Assembly: GCA_963575745.1 (NCBI GenBank)
Contig: CAUYUJ010000667.1
Span: forward strand, 25,001 to 46,844
Direction of reading: 5' to 3'
Length of the DNA: 21,844 bases
DNA from: Prorocentrum cordatum
Lineage: Eukaryota > Sar > Dinophyceae > Prorocentrales > Prorocentraceae
The position numbers and the translations under genes were made by a program. Of this stretch, positions 1-8,321 are shown one piece after another. The notes under the pieces are model-generated. The model worked only from the letters and a program-made list of their open reading frames with translations, was not told the origin of the DNA and searched no databases. Each line of letters starts with the position of its first letter. Position 1 is the stretch's first letter.

Positions 1-70
1 TCTTGTTATTACTTGGACGCCTCCTACTTCCTCTCCCTCCTCCTCTTTCCTCCTCCCCTCCTTCTCTTTC

Positions 71-430
71 CTCATACTCAGACCTACTCATACTCAGACT
101 TACTCATACTCAGACTTACTCATACTCAGACCTACTCATACTCAGACTTACTCACACTCAGACATACTCATACACAGACTTACTCATACACAGACTTACT
201 CACACCCAACCGTACTCATACACAGACTCACTCATACCCAGACTTACTCATACACAGTATTAGTCATACTCAGACTTACTCATACCCAGACGTACACATA
301 CACAGACTTTCTCATACACAGACCTGCTCATACCCAGACTTACTCATACACAGACTTACTCATACACAGACTTACTCATACTCAGGCATACTCATACTCA
401 GACCTACTCATACTCAGACTTACTCAACAC
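71..430 (+). repeat. 16-bp minisatellite array (unit A)
   Basis: About 22 head-to-tail copies of a 16-bp unit, consensus TACTCATACTCAGACT, are visible, with drift to CATACACAGACT and CACACTCAGACA. Because 16 is not a multiple of 3, every frame reads a 16-residue repeat every 48 bp, giving artefactual open frames rich in Y, S, T, H and L. Confidence 0.95.
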
Positions 431-435
431 ACATC

Positions 436-1009
436 AGATTTGGAGGATGTCTCAAGCGGGGCGCTGGTTTCAGCACCCCTAAGGGGAGCCGCAGGGGTGT
501 TTGCACGGGCTCGTTCGCGGCCATTTTGTGGGGATGTCTCAGGCGGTTTGCTTGTTTCTGGGCTCAACATCCTTCGCTTGGAGAGCAGATTGTGAGGATG
601 TCTCAGGCGGGGCGCTGGTTTCAGCACCCCTAAGGGAAGCCGCCAGGGGTGGTTGCACGGGCTCGTTCGCGGCCATTTTGTGGGGATGTCTCAGGCGGTT
701 TGCTTGTTTCTGGGCTCAACATCCTTCGCTTGGAGAGCAGATTGTGAGGATGTCTCAGGCGGGGCGCAGGTTTCAGCACCCCTAAGGGAGCCGCCAGGGG
801 TGGTTGCACGGGCTCGTTCGCGGCCATTTTGTGGGGATGTCTCAGGCGGTTTGCTTGTTCCTGGGCCCAACATCCTTCGCTTTCGGAGCAGATTTGGAGG
901 ATGTCTCGAGCGAGGCGCTCATTTTCACCCCCCAGGTGGGCCAGATTTTGAGGATGTCTCGATCGGTTTGCTTGTTTAGGTGGCCAGGCTCGTGGGCGCA
1001 GATTCTTCT
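436..1009 (+). repeat. ~152-bp tandem array (unit A)
   Basis: Three copies of a 151-152-bp unit begin at 436, 587 and 739, each with AGAT(TTGG/TGTG)AGGATGTCTC. A fourth, diverged and shortened copy starts at 890 and runs to about 1009. Each full unit contains CACCCCTAAGGGGAGCC-like sequence (with the palindrome CCCCTAAGGGG in the first), then CGGCCATTTTGTGGGGATG. Copies 2 and 3 share variants (GATTGTGAGG, CTCAGGCGGGGCGC) not seen in unit B. Confidence 0.93.
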
Positions 1010-1277
1010 CAGGATGCCACAGGAGGCTCCAACAGGCTCCAGGAGGCCCCAGGAGACCACATGAGGTCCCAGGAGGCATCAGGAGGCCACAGAAAGACTC
1101 AAGATGCCACAGGATGTCCCAAGAGGCTCCAGGAGGCACCAGGAAGCTCCAGAAGGCCTCAGGAAACCACAGGAGGCCCCAGGAGGCAACAGGAAGCGCC
1201 AGGAGGCCTCGGAAGGCAACAGGAGGCCCCGAGAGGCCCCAGGAGCAGGAGGCCTCAGAAGGCAACAGGAGTGGCTC
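1010..1277 (+). repeat. 10-bp AGGAGGCCCC-type array (unit A)
   Basis: A degenerate array with a clear 10-bp period: CAGGAGGCCC, CAGGAGGCAA, CAGGAAGCGC, CAGGAGGCCT and so on. The purine-rich strand is the + strand. Ten-residue pseudo-repeats (such as PQEAPGGNRK) appear in all three frames, so the open frames here are not evidence of a gene. Confidence 0.9.
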
Positions 1278-1285
1278 CAATCCCA

Positions 1286-1553
1286 TGTGTTTTACGTATG
1301 CTCCTATCGATTGGGCCTCACCTGAGCACGATTCTTTGATGTTCTACGTATGTTTCTATAGATGGTCCTTCTCCTGTGTACACAATCCTAAATGTTTTAC
1401 TCATGTTCCTATGTATTGGGCCTCTACTGGGGCACGAGTCCTTGGTGTTTTACGCGTGTTCCTATAGATTGCCCTTCTCCTGTGGCTCTAATCCGCAATG
1501 TTTTATGTACGTCTGTTGCTATAGATTGCGCCTCTCCTGGGGCACGAAACCTC
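1286..1553 (+). repeat. 53-bp tandem array (unit A)
   Basis: Five copies of a 52-53-bp unit with TGTTTTACGTATGTTCCTAT-like starts at 1288, 1340, 1393, 1446 and 1499. Copies 1, 3 and 5 end in GCCTC-CTGGGGCACGA-like sequence. Copies 2 and 4 end in CCTTCTCCTGTG followed by CTAATCC- or CACAATCC-like sequence, so the array alternates as a ~106-bp dimer. Confidence 0.9.
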
Positions 1554-1680
1554 CCTAGGAGGTCCCAGGGGGGGGGGGGGGGGGGGGGGAAGGGGGGGGA
1601 GGAGGTCCCAAGAGGCTCCTGGAGACCCCAGGAAGCCCCAGTAGGTTTCAGAAGGCCCCAGGAGGCCCCAGGCTCATGCA
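1554..1680 (+). repeat. G-run and AGGCCCC block (unit A)
   Basis: A run of 22 G residues (1568-1589) and a second G run are followed by degenerate AGGCCCC/AGGAAGCCCC repeats, ending at CAGGCTCATGCACAGAGA. The long G-run is absent from the equivalent place in unit B (3323-3420). It may be a true expansion or a sequencing or assembly artefact. Confidence 0.85.
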
Positions 1681-1921
1681 CAGAGACGCGCTCGTACTAC
1701 TGAGGCTCATTCACACTCCAATTCATTCGCAGTAGATTGATGTCCAGACCGTCACAACTGAAGCCCGTTAATATTCGAAAGCTCTTGCGCCTAGACATTC
1801 ACGGCGGACAGGTCCATGCGAGTAGATGCACATATGGGGAGCTCCACGCAGTGAATAATTATTACTTGGACGCCTCCTACTGCCTCTCCCTCCTCCTCTT
1901 TCCTCCTCCCCTCCTCCTCTT

Positions 1922-2060
1922 TACTCATACTCAGACCTACTCATACTCAGACTTACTCATACTCAGACTTACTCATACTCAGACCTACTCATACTCAGAC
2001 TTACTCACACTCAGACATACTCATATACAGTCTTACTCATACACAGGCTTACTCATACAC
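1922..2060 (+). repeat. 16-bp minisatellite array (unit B)
   Basis: About nine copies of the same 16-bp TACTCATACTCAGACT unit as at 71-430, in the equivalent position of the second higher-order unit. The copy-number difference accounts for much of the length difference between units A and B. Confidence 0.95.
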
Positions 2061-2788
2061 AGATTTGGAGGATGTCTCGAGCGAGGCGCTCATTTCAGCA
2101 CCCCTAAGGGGAGCCGCCAGGGGTGTTTGCACGGGCTCGTTCGCGGCCATTTTGTGGGGATGTCTCAGGCGGTTTGCCTGTTTCTGGGCCCAACATCGTT
2201 CGCTTTCGGAGCAGATTTGGAGGATGTCTCGAGCGAGGCGCTCATTTCAGCACCCCTAAGGGGAGCCGCCAGGGGTGGTTGCACGGGCTCGTTCGCAGCC
2301 ATTTTGTGGGGATGTCTCAGGCGGTTTGCCTGTTTCTGTGCCCAACATCCTTCGCTTTCGGAGCAGATTTGGAGGATGTCTCGAGCGAGGCGCTCATTTC
2401 AGCACCCCTAAGGGGAGCCGCCAGGGGTGTTTGCACGGGCTCGTTCGCGGCCATTTTGTGGGGATGTCTCAGGCGGTTTGCCCGTTTCTGGGCCCAACAT
2501 CCTTCGCTTTCGGAGCAGATTTGGAGGATGTCTCGAGCGAGGCGCTCATTTCAGCACCCCTAAGGGGAGCCGCCAGGGGTGTTTGCACGTGCTCGTTCGC
2601 TGCAATTTTGTGGGGATGTCTCAGGCGGTTTGCTTGTTTCTGGGCCCAACATACTTCGCTTTCGGAGCAGATTTGGAGGATGTCTCGAGCGAGGCGCTCA
2701 TTTTCACTCCCCAGGTGGGCCAGAGTTTGAGGATGTATCGATCGGTTTGCTTGTTTTGGTGGCCAGGCTCGTGGGCGCAGGTTCTTCT
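2061..2788 (+). repeat. 152-bp tandem array (unit B)
   Basis: Four 152-bp copies begin at 2061, 2213, 2365 and 2517, each with AGATTTGGAGGATGTCTCGA. A shortened copy starts at 2669 and carries TTTTCACTCCCCAGGTGGGCC, as the terminal copy of unit A does. The four copies are closer to one another (GAGCGAGGCGCTCATTTCAG) than to those of unit A, which suggests local homogenisation or independent amplification. Confidence 0.93.
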
Positions 2789-3040
2789 CAGGATGCCACA
2801 GGCGGCTCCAGGAGGCCCCAGGAGACCACATGAGGTCCCAGGAGGCATCAGGAGGCCACAGAAAGACTCAAGATGCCACAGGATGTCCCAAGAGGCTCCA
2901 GGAGGCACCAGGAAACTCCAGAAGGCCTCAGGAAACCACAGGAGGCCCCAGGAGGCAACAGGAAGCGCCAGGAGGCCTCGGAAGGCAACAGGAGGCCCCG
3001 AGAGGCCCCAGGAGCAGGAGGCCTCAGAAGGCAACCGGAG
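2789..3040 (+). repeat. 10-bp AGGAGGCCCC-type array (unit B)
   Basis: This is the equivalent of 1010-1277, almost identical along its length, with a 10-bp period and the + strand purine-rich. Its near identity to unit A indicates that the whole higher-order unit, not only its sub-arrays, was duplicated. Confidence 0.9.
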
Positions 3041-3054
3041 TGGCTCCAATCCCA

Positions 3055-3320
3055 TGTGTTTTACGTATGCTCCTATCGATTGGGCCTCACCTGGAGCACG
3101 ATTCTTTGATGTTCTACGTATGTTTCTATAGATGGTCCTTCTCCTGTGTACACAATCCTAAATGCTTTACTCATGTTACTATGTATTGGGCCTCTCCTGG
3201 GGCACGAGTCCTTGGTGTTTTACGCGTGTTCCTATATATTGCCCTTCTCCTGTGGCTCTAATCCGCAATGTTTTATGTACGTCTGTTGCTATAGATGCGC
3301 CGCTCCTGGGGCAACGAAAT
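3055..3320 (+). repeat. 53-bp tandem array (unit B)
   Basis: Five copies of the 53-bp unit start at 3057, 3110, 3163, 3216 and 3269, with the same alternating two-type order as 1286-1553. Confidence 0.9.
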
Positions 3321-3725
3321 GTCCTAGGAGGTCCCAGAGTCGTGACCCTTGCCGTGGTGCATGCCAGGGAGCCCCCAGTAGGTTTCAGGAGCCCCAGGGG
3401 CCCCAGGCTCATGCACAGAGAACTCGCTCGTACTACTGAGAGCTCATTCACACTCCAATTCATTCGCAGTTAGATTGATGTCCAGACCGTCACAACGAAG
3501 CCCGTAAATAATTTGAAAGTCTCTTGCGCCCTAGCCAATCACGGCGACAGGTCCATGCGAGTAGATGCACATATGGGAGACTCCACGCAGTGAATAATGG
3601 GGTTCTGTTTTTTTCCCTGCCGCGCCGCACCCGCGTCTCACACCTCCCCCCTCCCCTTCTCCTTCTCGCACCAGAGCGGGTGTGCAGGGGGGTGGTCCCT
3701 GAGCTCGGCCGCTATGCACGACGGT

Positions 3726-3958
3726 CGTGGCAGGCGTGGCATTTCCTCTTAGCCACAGGGGGTGCGCTGGGGGGGGGCCCTAGGCGCTGCAGGCTCCCAG
3801 GGCGTGGCAGGCGTGGCATTTCCTCGACGCCGCAGGGGGTGCGCTGGGGGTGGGGGCCCTATGCGCTGCAGGGTCCCAAGGCGTGGCAGGCGAGGCATTT
3901 CCTCGACGCCGCAGGGTGTGCGCAGGGGGGTTGGGGCCCTATGCGTTTGCAGCCAACC
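3726..3958 (+). repeat. 77-79-bp tandem triplicate
   Basis: Three copies begin CGTGGCAGGCG(T/A)GGCATTTC at 3726, 3803 and 3882, followed by GCCGCAGGG-GTGCGC, a G-run and CCCTA-GCG-TGCAG. They sit just beyond the end of the higher-order repeat and share no obvious unit with it. Confidence 0.92.
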
Positions 3959-4163
3959 ATAGGAGGAGGAGGAGAGGAGGATGAGGAGGAGAGGAGGAGA
4001 GGAAGGAGGAGGATGAGAGGAGGAGGAGGAGGAGGAAGACGGGCAGCAGCAGCGGCAGCAGCAGCAGCAGCTGCAGCAGCAGACGCAGCAGCAGCAGAAG
4101 CAGCAGCAGCAGAAGCAGCAGCAGGAGGAGGACACCGAGGAGGAGAAGGAGGAGCAGCAGCAC
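3959..4163 (+). repeat. GGA then GCA microsatellites
   Basis: An imperfect GGA/GAG tract (about 3960-4037) passes into an imperfect GCA tract (about 4043-4123) and then mixed GGA/GCA. Frames read poly-E/R/G, poly-A and poly-Q/S on one strand and poly-L/C/S on the other. These are simple-sequence artefacts unless transcript data say otherwise. Confidence 0.92.
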
Positions 4164-5759
4164 AAGCACCGATGATACACATGGAAAATAAAATAGGTAT
4201 GTGGGGTTCCTCGGTAGCGTGATTTGGCGGGCGCCACCCCGCGATTCGCTTGAGCTGGGAACCGCTTCTTTTTCATAGCAAATTACACGAGCCCCATTGA
4301 TTTGTTAATCACACGCTGACATTACCCGGGCGAGTGGAGGTTGCAGAAAGGCGTGTCCTCCTACCCGTTCATGTGGAGGTTGGGCGGGATTTCCACGATG
4401 GACGACCAGGCCCGCGAGGAGTGGTAGTGGGGGTGGGTCCAAACTCCAGGCGCCCGACCTCCGCGGAGGTGGAGGAACTGCTTCGGGAGCACGTGCGCTA
4501 TCGCGCGACGGCCGCCAATCCGTAGAAGTTGACCGGCAGTTCCGAGTCCATCGTGCTTCATTGATGTTCTCCGTCCCCTCCGCGCAAGCCAGCGCTTGTC
4601 ACGTCTTTATTTCGCAGTGGGCTCCCGGGCCAGAAGTTCGAGGCAACCGGCATGTGTTGCCCACTTTAGCAGCAGCGTGACATACTTGACCCCCGCCGTG
4701 TCGTAATCCTTCGCCCCTGTATTCAGGCGATGTACAGCGAAACAGACCTAAATTCAAAGCAGGGGGCACGTCGTGCTCAGCAGTTTTTTTTCGGCACGGA
4801 GGCCGCCACGCATCTTCGTTCGACAAGTTGGCCCGGAGAGGTCTCAGTTCACGTCCATGAGCGCAGCTCGCAGGCACGCGAGGGGTTTTGCGCAGGCGAA
4901 GCTGCATTATTTGTTTGTCTTGTCGTCCACCTTTGATGATCCCCCGCTTTGTTCCTTTTCGTGTAGCAGCTCAGTCGCCTTCTGACCGCAGTGTACTCCT
5001 CAGTGGCCCGTCGGATTCTCACCAATTCGCCCATGCTCGAGGCTCTCCGCAATCCTGATCCGAGCTCTTAAGGATTCAAGGATGGGCCCAGCACTGAGAG
5101 GCATTGGAGGTCGCCAGCCCTTTGAAGTCCATGGACCAGCCCGGGCACAAGCACCCTGGTACGAAGTATCGGAATCTGAGCTGCACGGCGCGAGAGTGGC
5201 ACACACGTTCCTTCCTATTCTTCTCATTGGCCCCCCATTCCTCCCTTACGTGGCCGCTTCGCGTGCGCGCGCCATCAACAACACCGCTTAGTTCCGTGCG
5301 GCACCTTCAAGGGCGCCCGAGACAGCATGCCCATCACTTACACATGGGGCGCCTGGCTTTCCAGCGGCAGAGCTCCACAAGACATTGCCAATACGTCCGT
5401 CGGGCCCACAATCACTCATTGGCTTGATGTGCGCGAACCCAGTTCGCTTATATAGTGTGAGCCGCAACTCCCCACGAAAGTGCCCGCAACCGCTCCATCC
5501 GTCTTCCTATTTCGGTACTACTTCCTCCTCTTAGCCGCTACCTCATCTCAACCAGGAACTTGTAGCCCTCCGACTTTGTTCAAGAGCCTCCAGACAAGTT
5601 TGGTGTTCCATGCCTGTTCCGCCCCCTAGACCTGCTCGTCTAACGTGATGGCTGTATCTGGCAAGTCATGTCTACAATTCCGACTGCTGTTCATGCCAAC
5701 GTGGGCAACAGCCCATCCGCGTGCCGACCTAGCGGTGCAGGGTCTTGCTTGTCCACCCC
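4164..5759. other. Unique-looking DNA, no supported gene
   Basis: About 1.6 kb of mixed-composition sequence without tandem structure. Short open frames exist (for example 69 codons at 5082-5291 on + and 102 codons at 4599-4907 on -). None has a recognisable motif or a length beyond what GC-rich DNA gives by chance. A 35-codon exon-like segment lies at 4320-4427. Small exons of an intron-rich gene cannot be excluded. Confidence 0.5.
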
Positions 5760-6330
5760 TCCTTCATTTTTCCCCCCCATCCCCATCAGGCATCACCGTT
5801 CCCTCCCGTCATAGCGGTTGGCCGCATCGGGAGCGAAGAACGCTCGCGCGATTTAACCGTTTGGGCTTTGGGCCTGTGGGCCCGCCTTTGGGTACATTGC
5901 GCCTCTGCACGCCAAGCTGTGGCACACGACGCTCTCAAGCCAAAGCCCTCCCTGGTCCTGTGCCGTCGTCCCCCGCTCTGCCTCACTCCCCCCTCACTCC
6001 TCCGACCTCCTCTTCCCCTTCTCCCCACCCTTACTCCTCCGACCTCCTCCTGTCGTTGTCCACTCCTCTCATGCCCATTTATGCTTCCTCATCCGCCCTC
6101 CTTCGCCCGCGTCCTCCTCTTCCTGCTCTTGTCCTCATCCCCATTCCTCCTCCCGCTGTTTCTCCTGTCGCCGCCCCCGCTCTTTCCAGGCCCGACTGCT
6201 TTACCCTCTTTCATCCCTTCTCCCCTCTACCCCCTATGTCGCATTCCTCCCCTATCTCTCTCTCGCCCCCCCCATCCCCCACCCCACTTCTCAGGCGTAC
6301 ACGCCTTTCACGGCGTTCATGTCAAAGGTG
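5760..6330. repeat. Pyrimidine-rich low-complexity stretch
   Basis: The + strand is dominated by CCTCCT, TCCCC and CTTCC runs, especially 5985-6300, with no fixed period. Long frames on both strands (S/P/L-rich on +) are explained by composition. Confidence 0.7.
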
Positions 6331-7476
6331 GATAAGGCTCGCAGCCAAGTGAGGGGAGGAGGAATGAGAGAGGAGGGGGGCGAAGTGCCACGGTGGACTC
6401 GCGGGATGGCTCGAGGGGCTCAAATCGAGGCCACGCATTTGCGTGGCGGTCGGGGGGTGAGCTGGGTCGGAGGAAGGAGAAGCGACCCACCACCAGTGGG
6501 CCACTTCCAGCGAGGAGGTCCACGATGCCACCCCGAGCTGACGATGGGAGATGTTTCCGCTGGGACGCCGCAAATACAGGGGTACCCGCCAACAGTAGGA
6601 GCGCGCCCCGTGCCTCTGGTGGCGCTGGTATCGTAGTTCCCTCTCCCTGGCCAGGTCGGGCAGACCGCTCAACGATGACCCCGATGTCAACCGGTACGGC
6701 CCGAGAGGGCCCCAAGGTAGGCTCAAGGAGGGCCCGCACGGTTGTCCTCGCTGTGACCCCACGGAGTCTCACATGCTGCCCAACGACGGTCCCAAAGGCC
6801 CCCCACGACCCCCCAGAAAAGTTCCCCCGAGACCTCCCAAAGGCCGCCCACGGAGGGTCTCGGGATGCCTCTCCAGCCAGTGATAGTCTGCAGCGTTCTC
6901 ACCGTGCCGCCCCGGAGCGTGCAGTACTGCTCCTGGTGCGACACCATCTGGAAGCTGATCGGGGCGGCCGAGGCCGCCCCTGGGCGCCGTCAGGGCACCA
7001 CCGGGTTTGAGAACCCCAGCGCAGGGCGAGCAGCTCGAGAGGGCGGGCTTGGCGGCAGCTCTCTCGGCGGAGGGAGCGCGGAGCTTCGGGGGAGGATGGG
7101 CGAGGCGCTCGCCTCCAGCCTGTGCCCGTTGCAGTCTGAGTGCCGCGGTGCCCGAGATCGGGAAGGGAAGCATGAGGAGCGAGGGAACGGGATGGCGAAG
7201 GGCAGGGGAGCGGAGAGGAGAGGGAGGAGGAGGGGTCGGAGGAGGAGGGTGGAGGGGGGCCAGCCGGGAGAGGGGGGAGCAGACGAAGGAAGATTGCGAG
7301 GATGGGTCTGGGGCCAGAGGCCTGGCGAAGTACAAATAGTCCATCCAGCCATTTCTCCGGGTGTTTTTACGAGCATGGCCCCAGACGACGACTTGCACTT
7401 TCGCCAGGAATTCTCTTGGCTTCTTTATTTCTGAGACAAGGAAAATCGGCCGTCCGCGTACATCGCCTTTCACTCT
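6331..7476. other. GC-rich DNA, no supported gene
   Basis: Mixed GC-rich sequence. Positions 6755-6870 hold a degenerate CCCCAAAGGCC/CCCCGAGACC minisatellite, which looks like the reverse orientation of the type at 9300-9700. Positions 7190-7265 are GGA/GAG-rich. A minus-strand frame of 248 codons (6769-7515) spans these repeats and becomes P/L/G-rich, so it is not accepted as a gene. Confidence 0.5.
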
Positions 7477-7719
7477 ATGGGGGCGAACCTCAATCCGAAT
7501 TGCGACCCGAGTCACCTAACGTGTTGTTCAGACGGCGTGCGCGAAGTGTTGTGCGCATTTTTCCACTGTTCCGCTAACAGCGGCGCCGCGTCTAGTGTCT
7601 CCTCAGTGGAGGAGCTGCATAACGTGCGTTCCAGAGGCTCCAATGTTTTCAAAAACACTCCAGCAGGCTCAGAAAGTTCTGGCAAGGAGGAAGGGCAGTT
7701 CAGGATTGCGACAAGCTAG
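7477..7719 (+). CDS. Weak candidate small ORF, unknown
   Basis: I do not recognise this 80-codon frame, which starts at ATG 7477. Its composition is more balanced than the neighbouring shadow frames (its C-terminal half is rich in S, E, N, K and G), it has two cysteine pairs near residues 16-33, and no membrane segment. There is no supporting motif and no visible splice or regulatory context. It lies in a region without obvious tandem repeats. It could be chance or part of an exon. Confidence 0.12.
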   Translation: MGANLNPNCDPSHLTCCSDGVREVLCAFFHCSANSGAASSVSSVEELHNVRSRGSNVFKNTPAGSESSGKEEGQFRIATS

Positions 7720-7838
7720 GCACGCGCCCCACATCTGACATCCCATCGCTTGAACCATTCGTTTTTATTGTGCTGATGTTTGTCTCGATCCGCCGATGGG
7801 TGTGCTCGTTGAGCTGGAGTCCCCAAATGCTTCCATCG

Positions 7839-8321
7839 TGTGTTACGCAGTCCGGTCGGTCAGTCATGGATGGCCCCCCTCGTCTGAGGCCGCTCCTCAA
7901 GCTACGCTGCTACCTGGCCGTGGTTTGGACTACCACCCCGGGACTCTTCCGCATCACCCCCTGGCACAACGTTGCTCATCGCCTTCGTGGTGCTCTTCCT
8001 CCTCCTGGGCGTGGACCTTATCAAGTGGCACGTCCTTCTCTGCAGTGCTTGAGGCTGGTGTTCGCGATGCGCCGTCGACGGCAACACCTTCCTTCTCCTT
8101 CGCCCTCCAGGTCTTCGCCCCCGGTGCCAGTCCGCGGCGTACCTGCTCCTGCACGTCCACTTCGGCACCGCCTGCACCCCGGGCTCCGCCCGCTCCGGCC
8201 GCCTGTGGCCCCGCCTTCCTGTGCCTGTCTCCCTAATTAAAGCTGTGCGTAGCCCGCCTAGCTTTTAGCGGAAGAGGTTCGCTCTCGCCCCGCAGATAAA
8301 ACAAATGTGTTACGCAGTCCG
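7839..8321. mobile_element. Possible insertion bounded by 16-bp direct repeats
   Basis: The 16-mer TGTGTTACGCAGTCCG occurs exactly at 7839-7854 and again at 8306-8321, enclosing 451 bp. Such a pair resembles the target-site duplication left by a retroposed or transposed segment. The enclosed DNA ends in GATAAAACAAA just before the right repeat, which could be a decayed A-rich tail. No terminal inverted repeats, reverse transcriptase or clear internal promoter is visible. A chance or tandem-duplication origin remains possible. Confidence 0.35.
7888..8052 (+). CDS. Possible coding fragment with one membrane helix
   Basis: A 54-codon stop-to-stop frame without an initiating ATG lies inside the direct-repeat-bounded segment. 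Its C-terminal half reads as one strongly hydrophobic stretch (TTLLIAFVVLFLLLGV) followed by DLIKWH, typical of a membrane helix with a polar flank. Two tryptophans (WPW) precede it. I do not recognise a family. The frame may be an exon, a retrogene remnant, or a chance reading of CTC/TTC-rich DNA; the last is the main concern. Confidence 0.12.
   Translation, partial: GRSSSYAATWPWFGLPPRDSSASPPGTTLLIAFVVLFLLLGVDLIKWHVLLCSA

Larger units (their letters stand above)
1..1859 (+). repeat. Higher-order tandem repeat, unit A
   Basis: This is the first of two tandem copies of a composite repeat. The start TTATTACTTGGACGCCTCCT near base 6 recurs at 1859, and the end block (GGTCCATGCGAGTAGATGCA ... 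GTGAATAAT, ending 1859) recurs ending at 3598. Inside, in order, lie a pyrimidine-rich lead, a 16-bp array, a ~152-bp array, a 10-bp array, a 53-bp array, a G-run and an AGGCCCC block, then about 180 bp of apparently unique sequence. The left end touches the window edge, so further copies may lie upstream. No gene is supported; long open frames arise because 16- and 10-bp periods cycle through all frames. Confidence 0.9.
1860..3598 (+). repeat. Higher-order tandem repeat, unit B
   Basis: This second copy of the composite repeat has the same nested arrays in the same order as unit A, and the same orientation. It is about 1739 bp against about 1853 bp for unit A. It has fewer 16-bp copies (about 9 against about 22), one more ~152-bp copy (4 against 3), and a non-G sequence in place of unit A's 22-G run. 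The tail (GTCCAGACCGTCACAAC ... GTGAATAAT) carries several single-base indels relative to unit A. The copy ends at 3598, where the sequence switches to unrelated DNA. Confidence 0.9.

Noticed and set aside
436-2668. Spliced-leader-like core (GCCATTTTG followed later by CTCA-G) in every 152-bp unit
   Set aside because: The dinoflagellate spliced leader has GCCATTTTGG directly followed by CTCAAG; here an unrelated stretch separates the two parts and the first bases differ. The match is about nine bases, so chance is sufficient.
4320-4427. Exon-like 35-codon segment (QKGVSSYPFMWRLGGISTMD in it) after a TTGCAG acceptor-like site
   Set aside because: The reading looks protein-like, but it is short, bounded by stops at both ends and matches no family I know. 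It is kept only as a hint for a translated search.
5082-5291. 69-codon plus-strand ORF
   Set aside because: Balanced composition but no motif, no neighbours and a length common by chance.
5450-5458. TATATAG resembling a TATA box
   Set aside because: No gene follows at a suitable distance, and a single short AT word has no weight.
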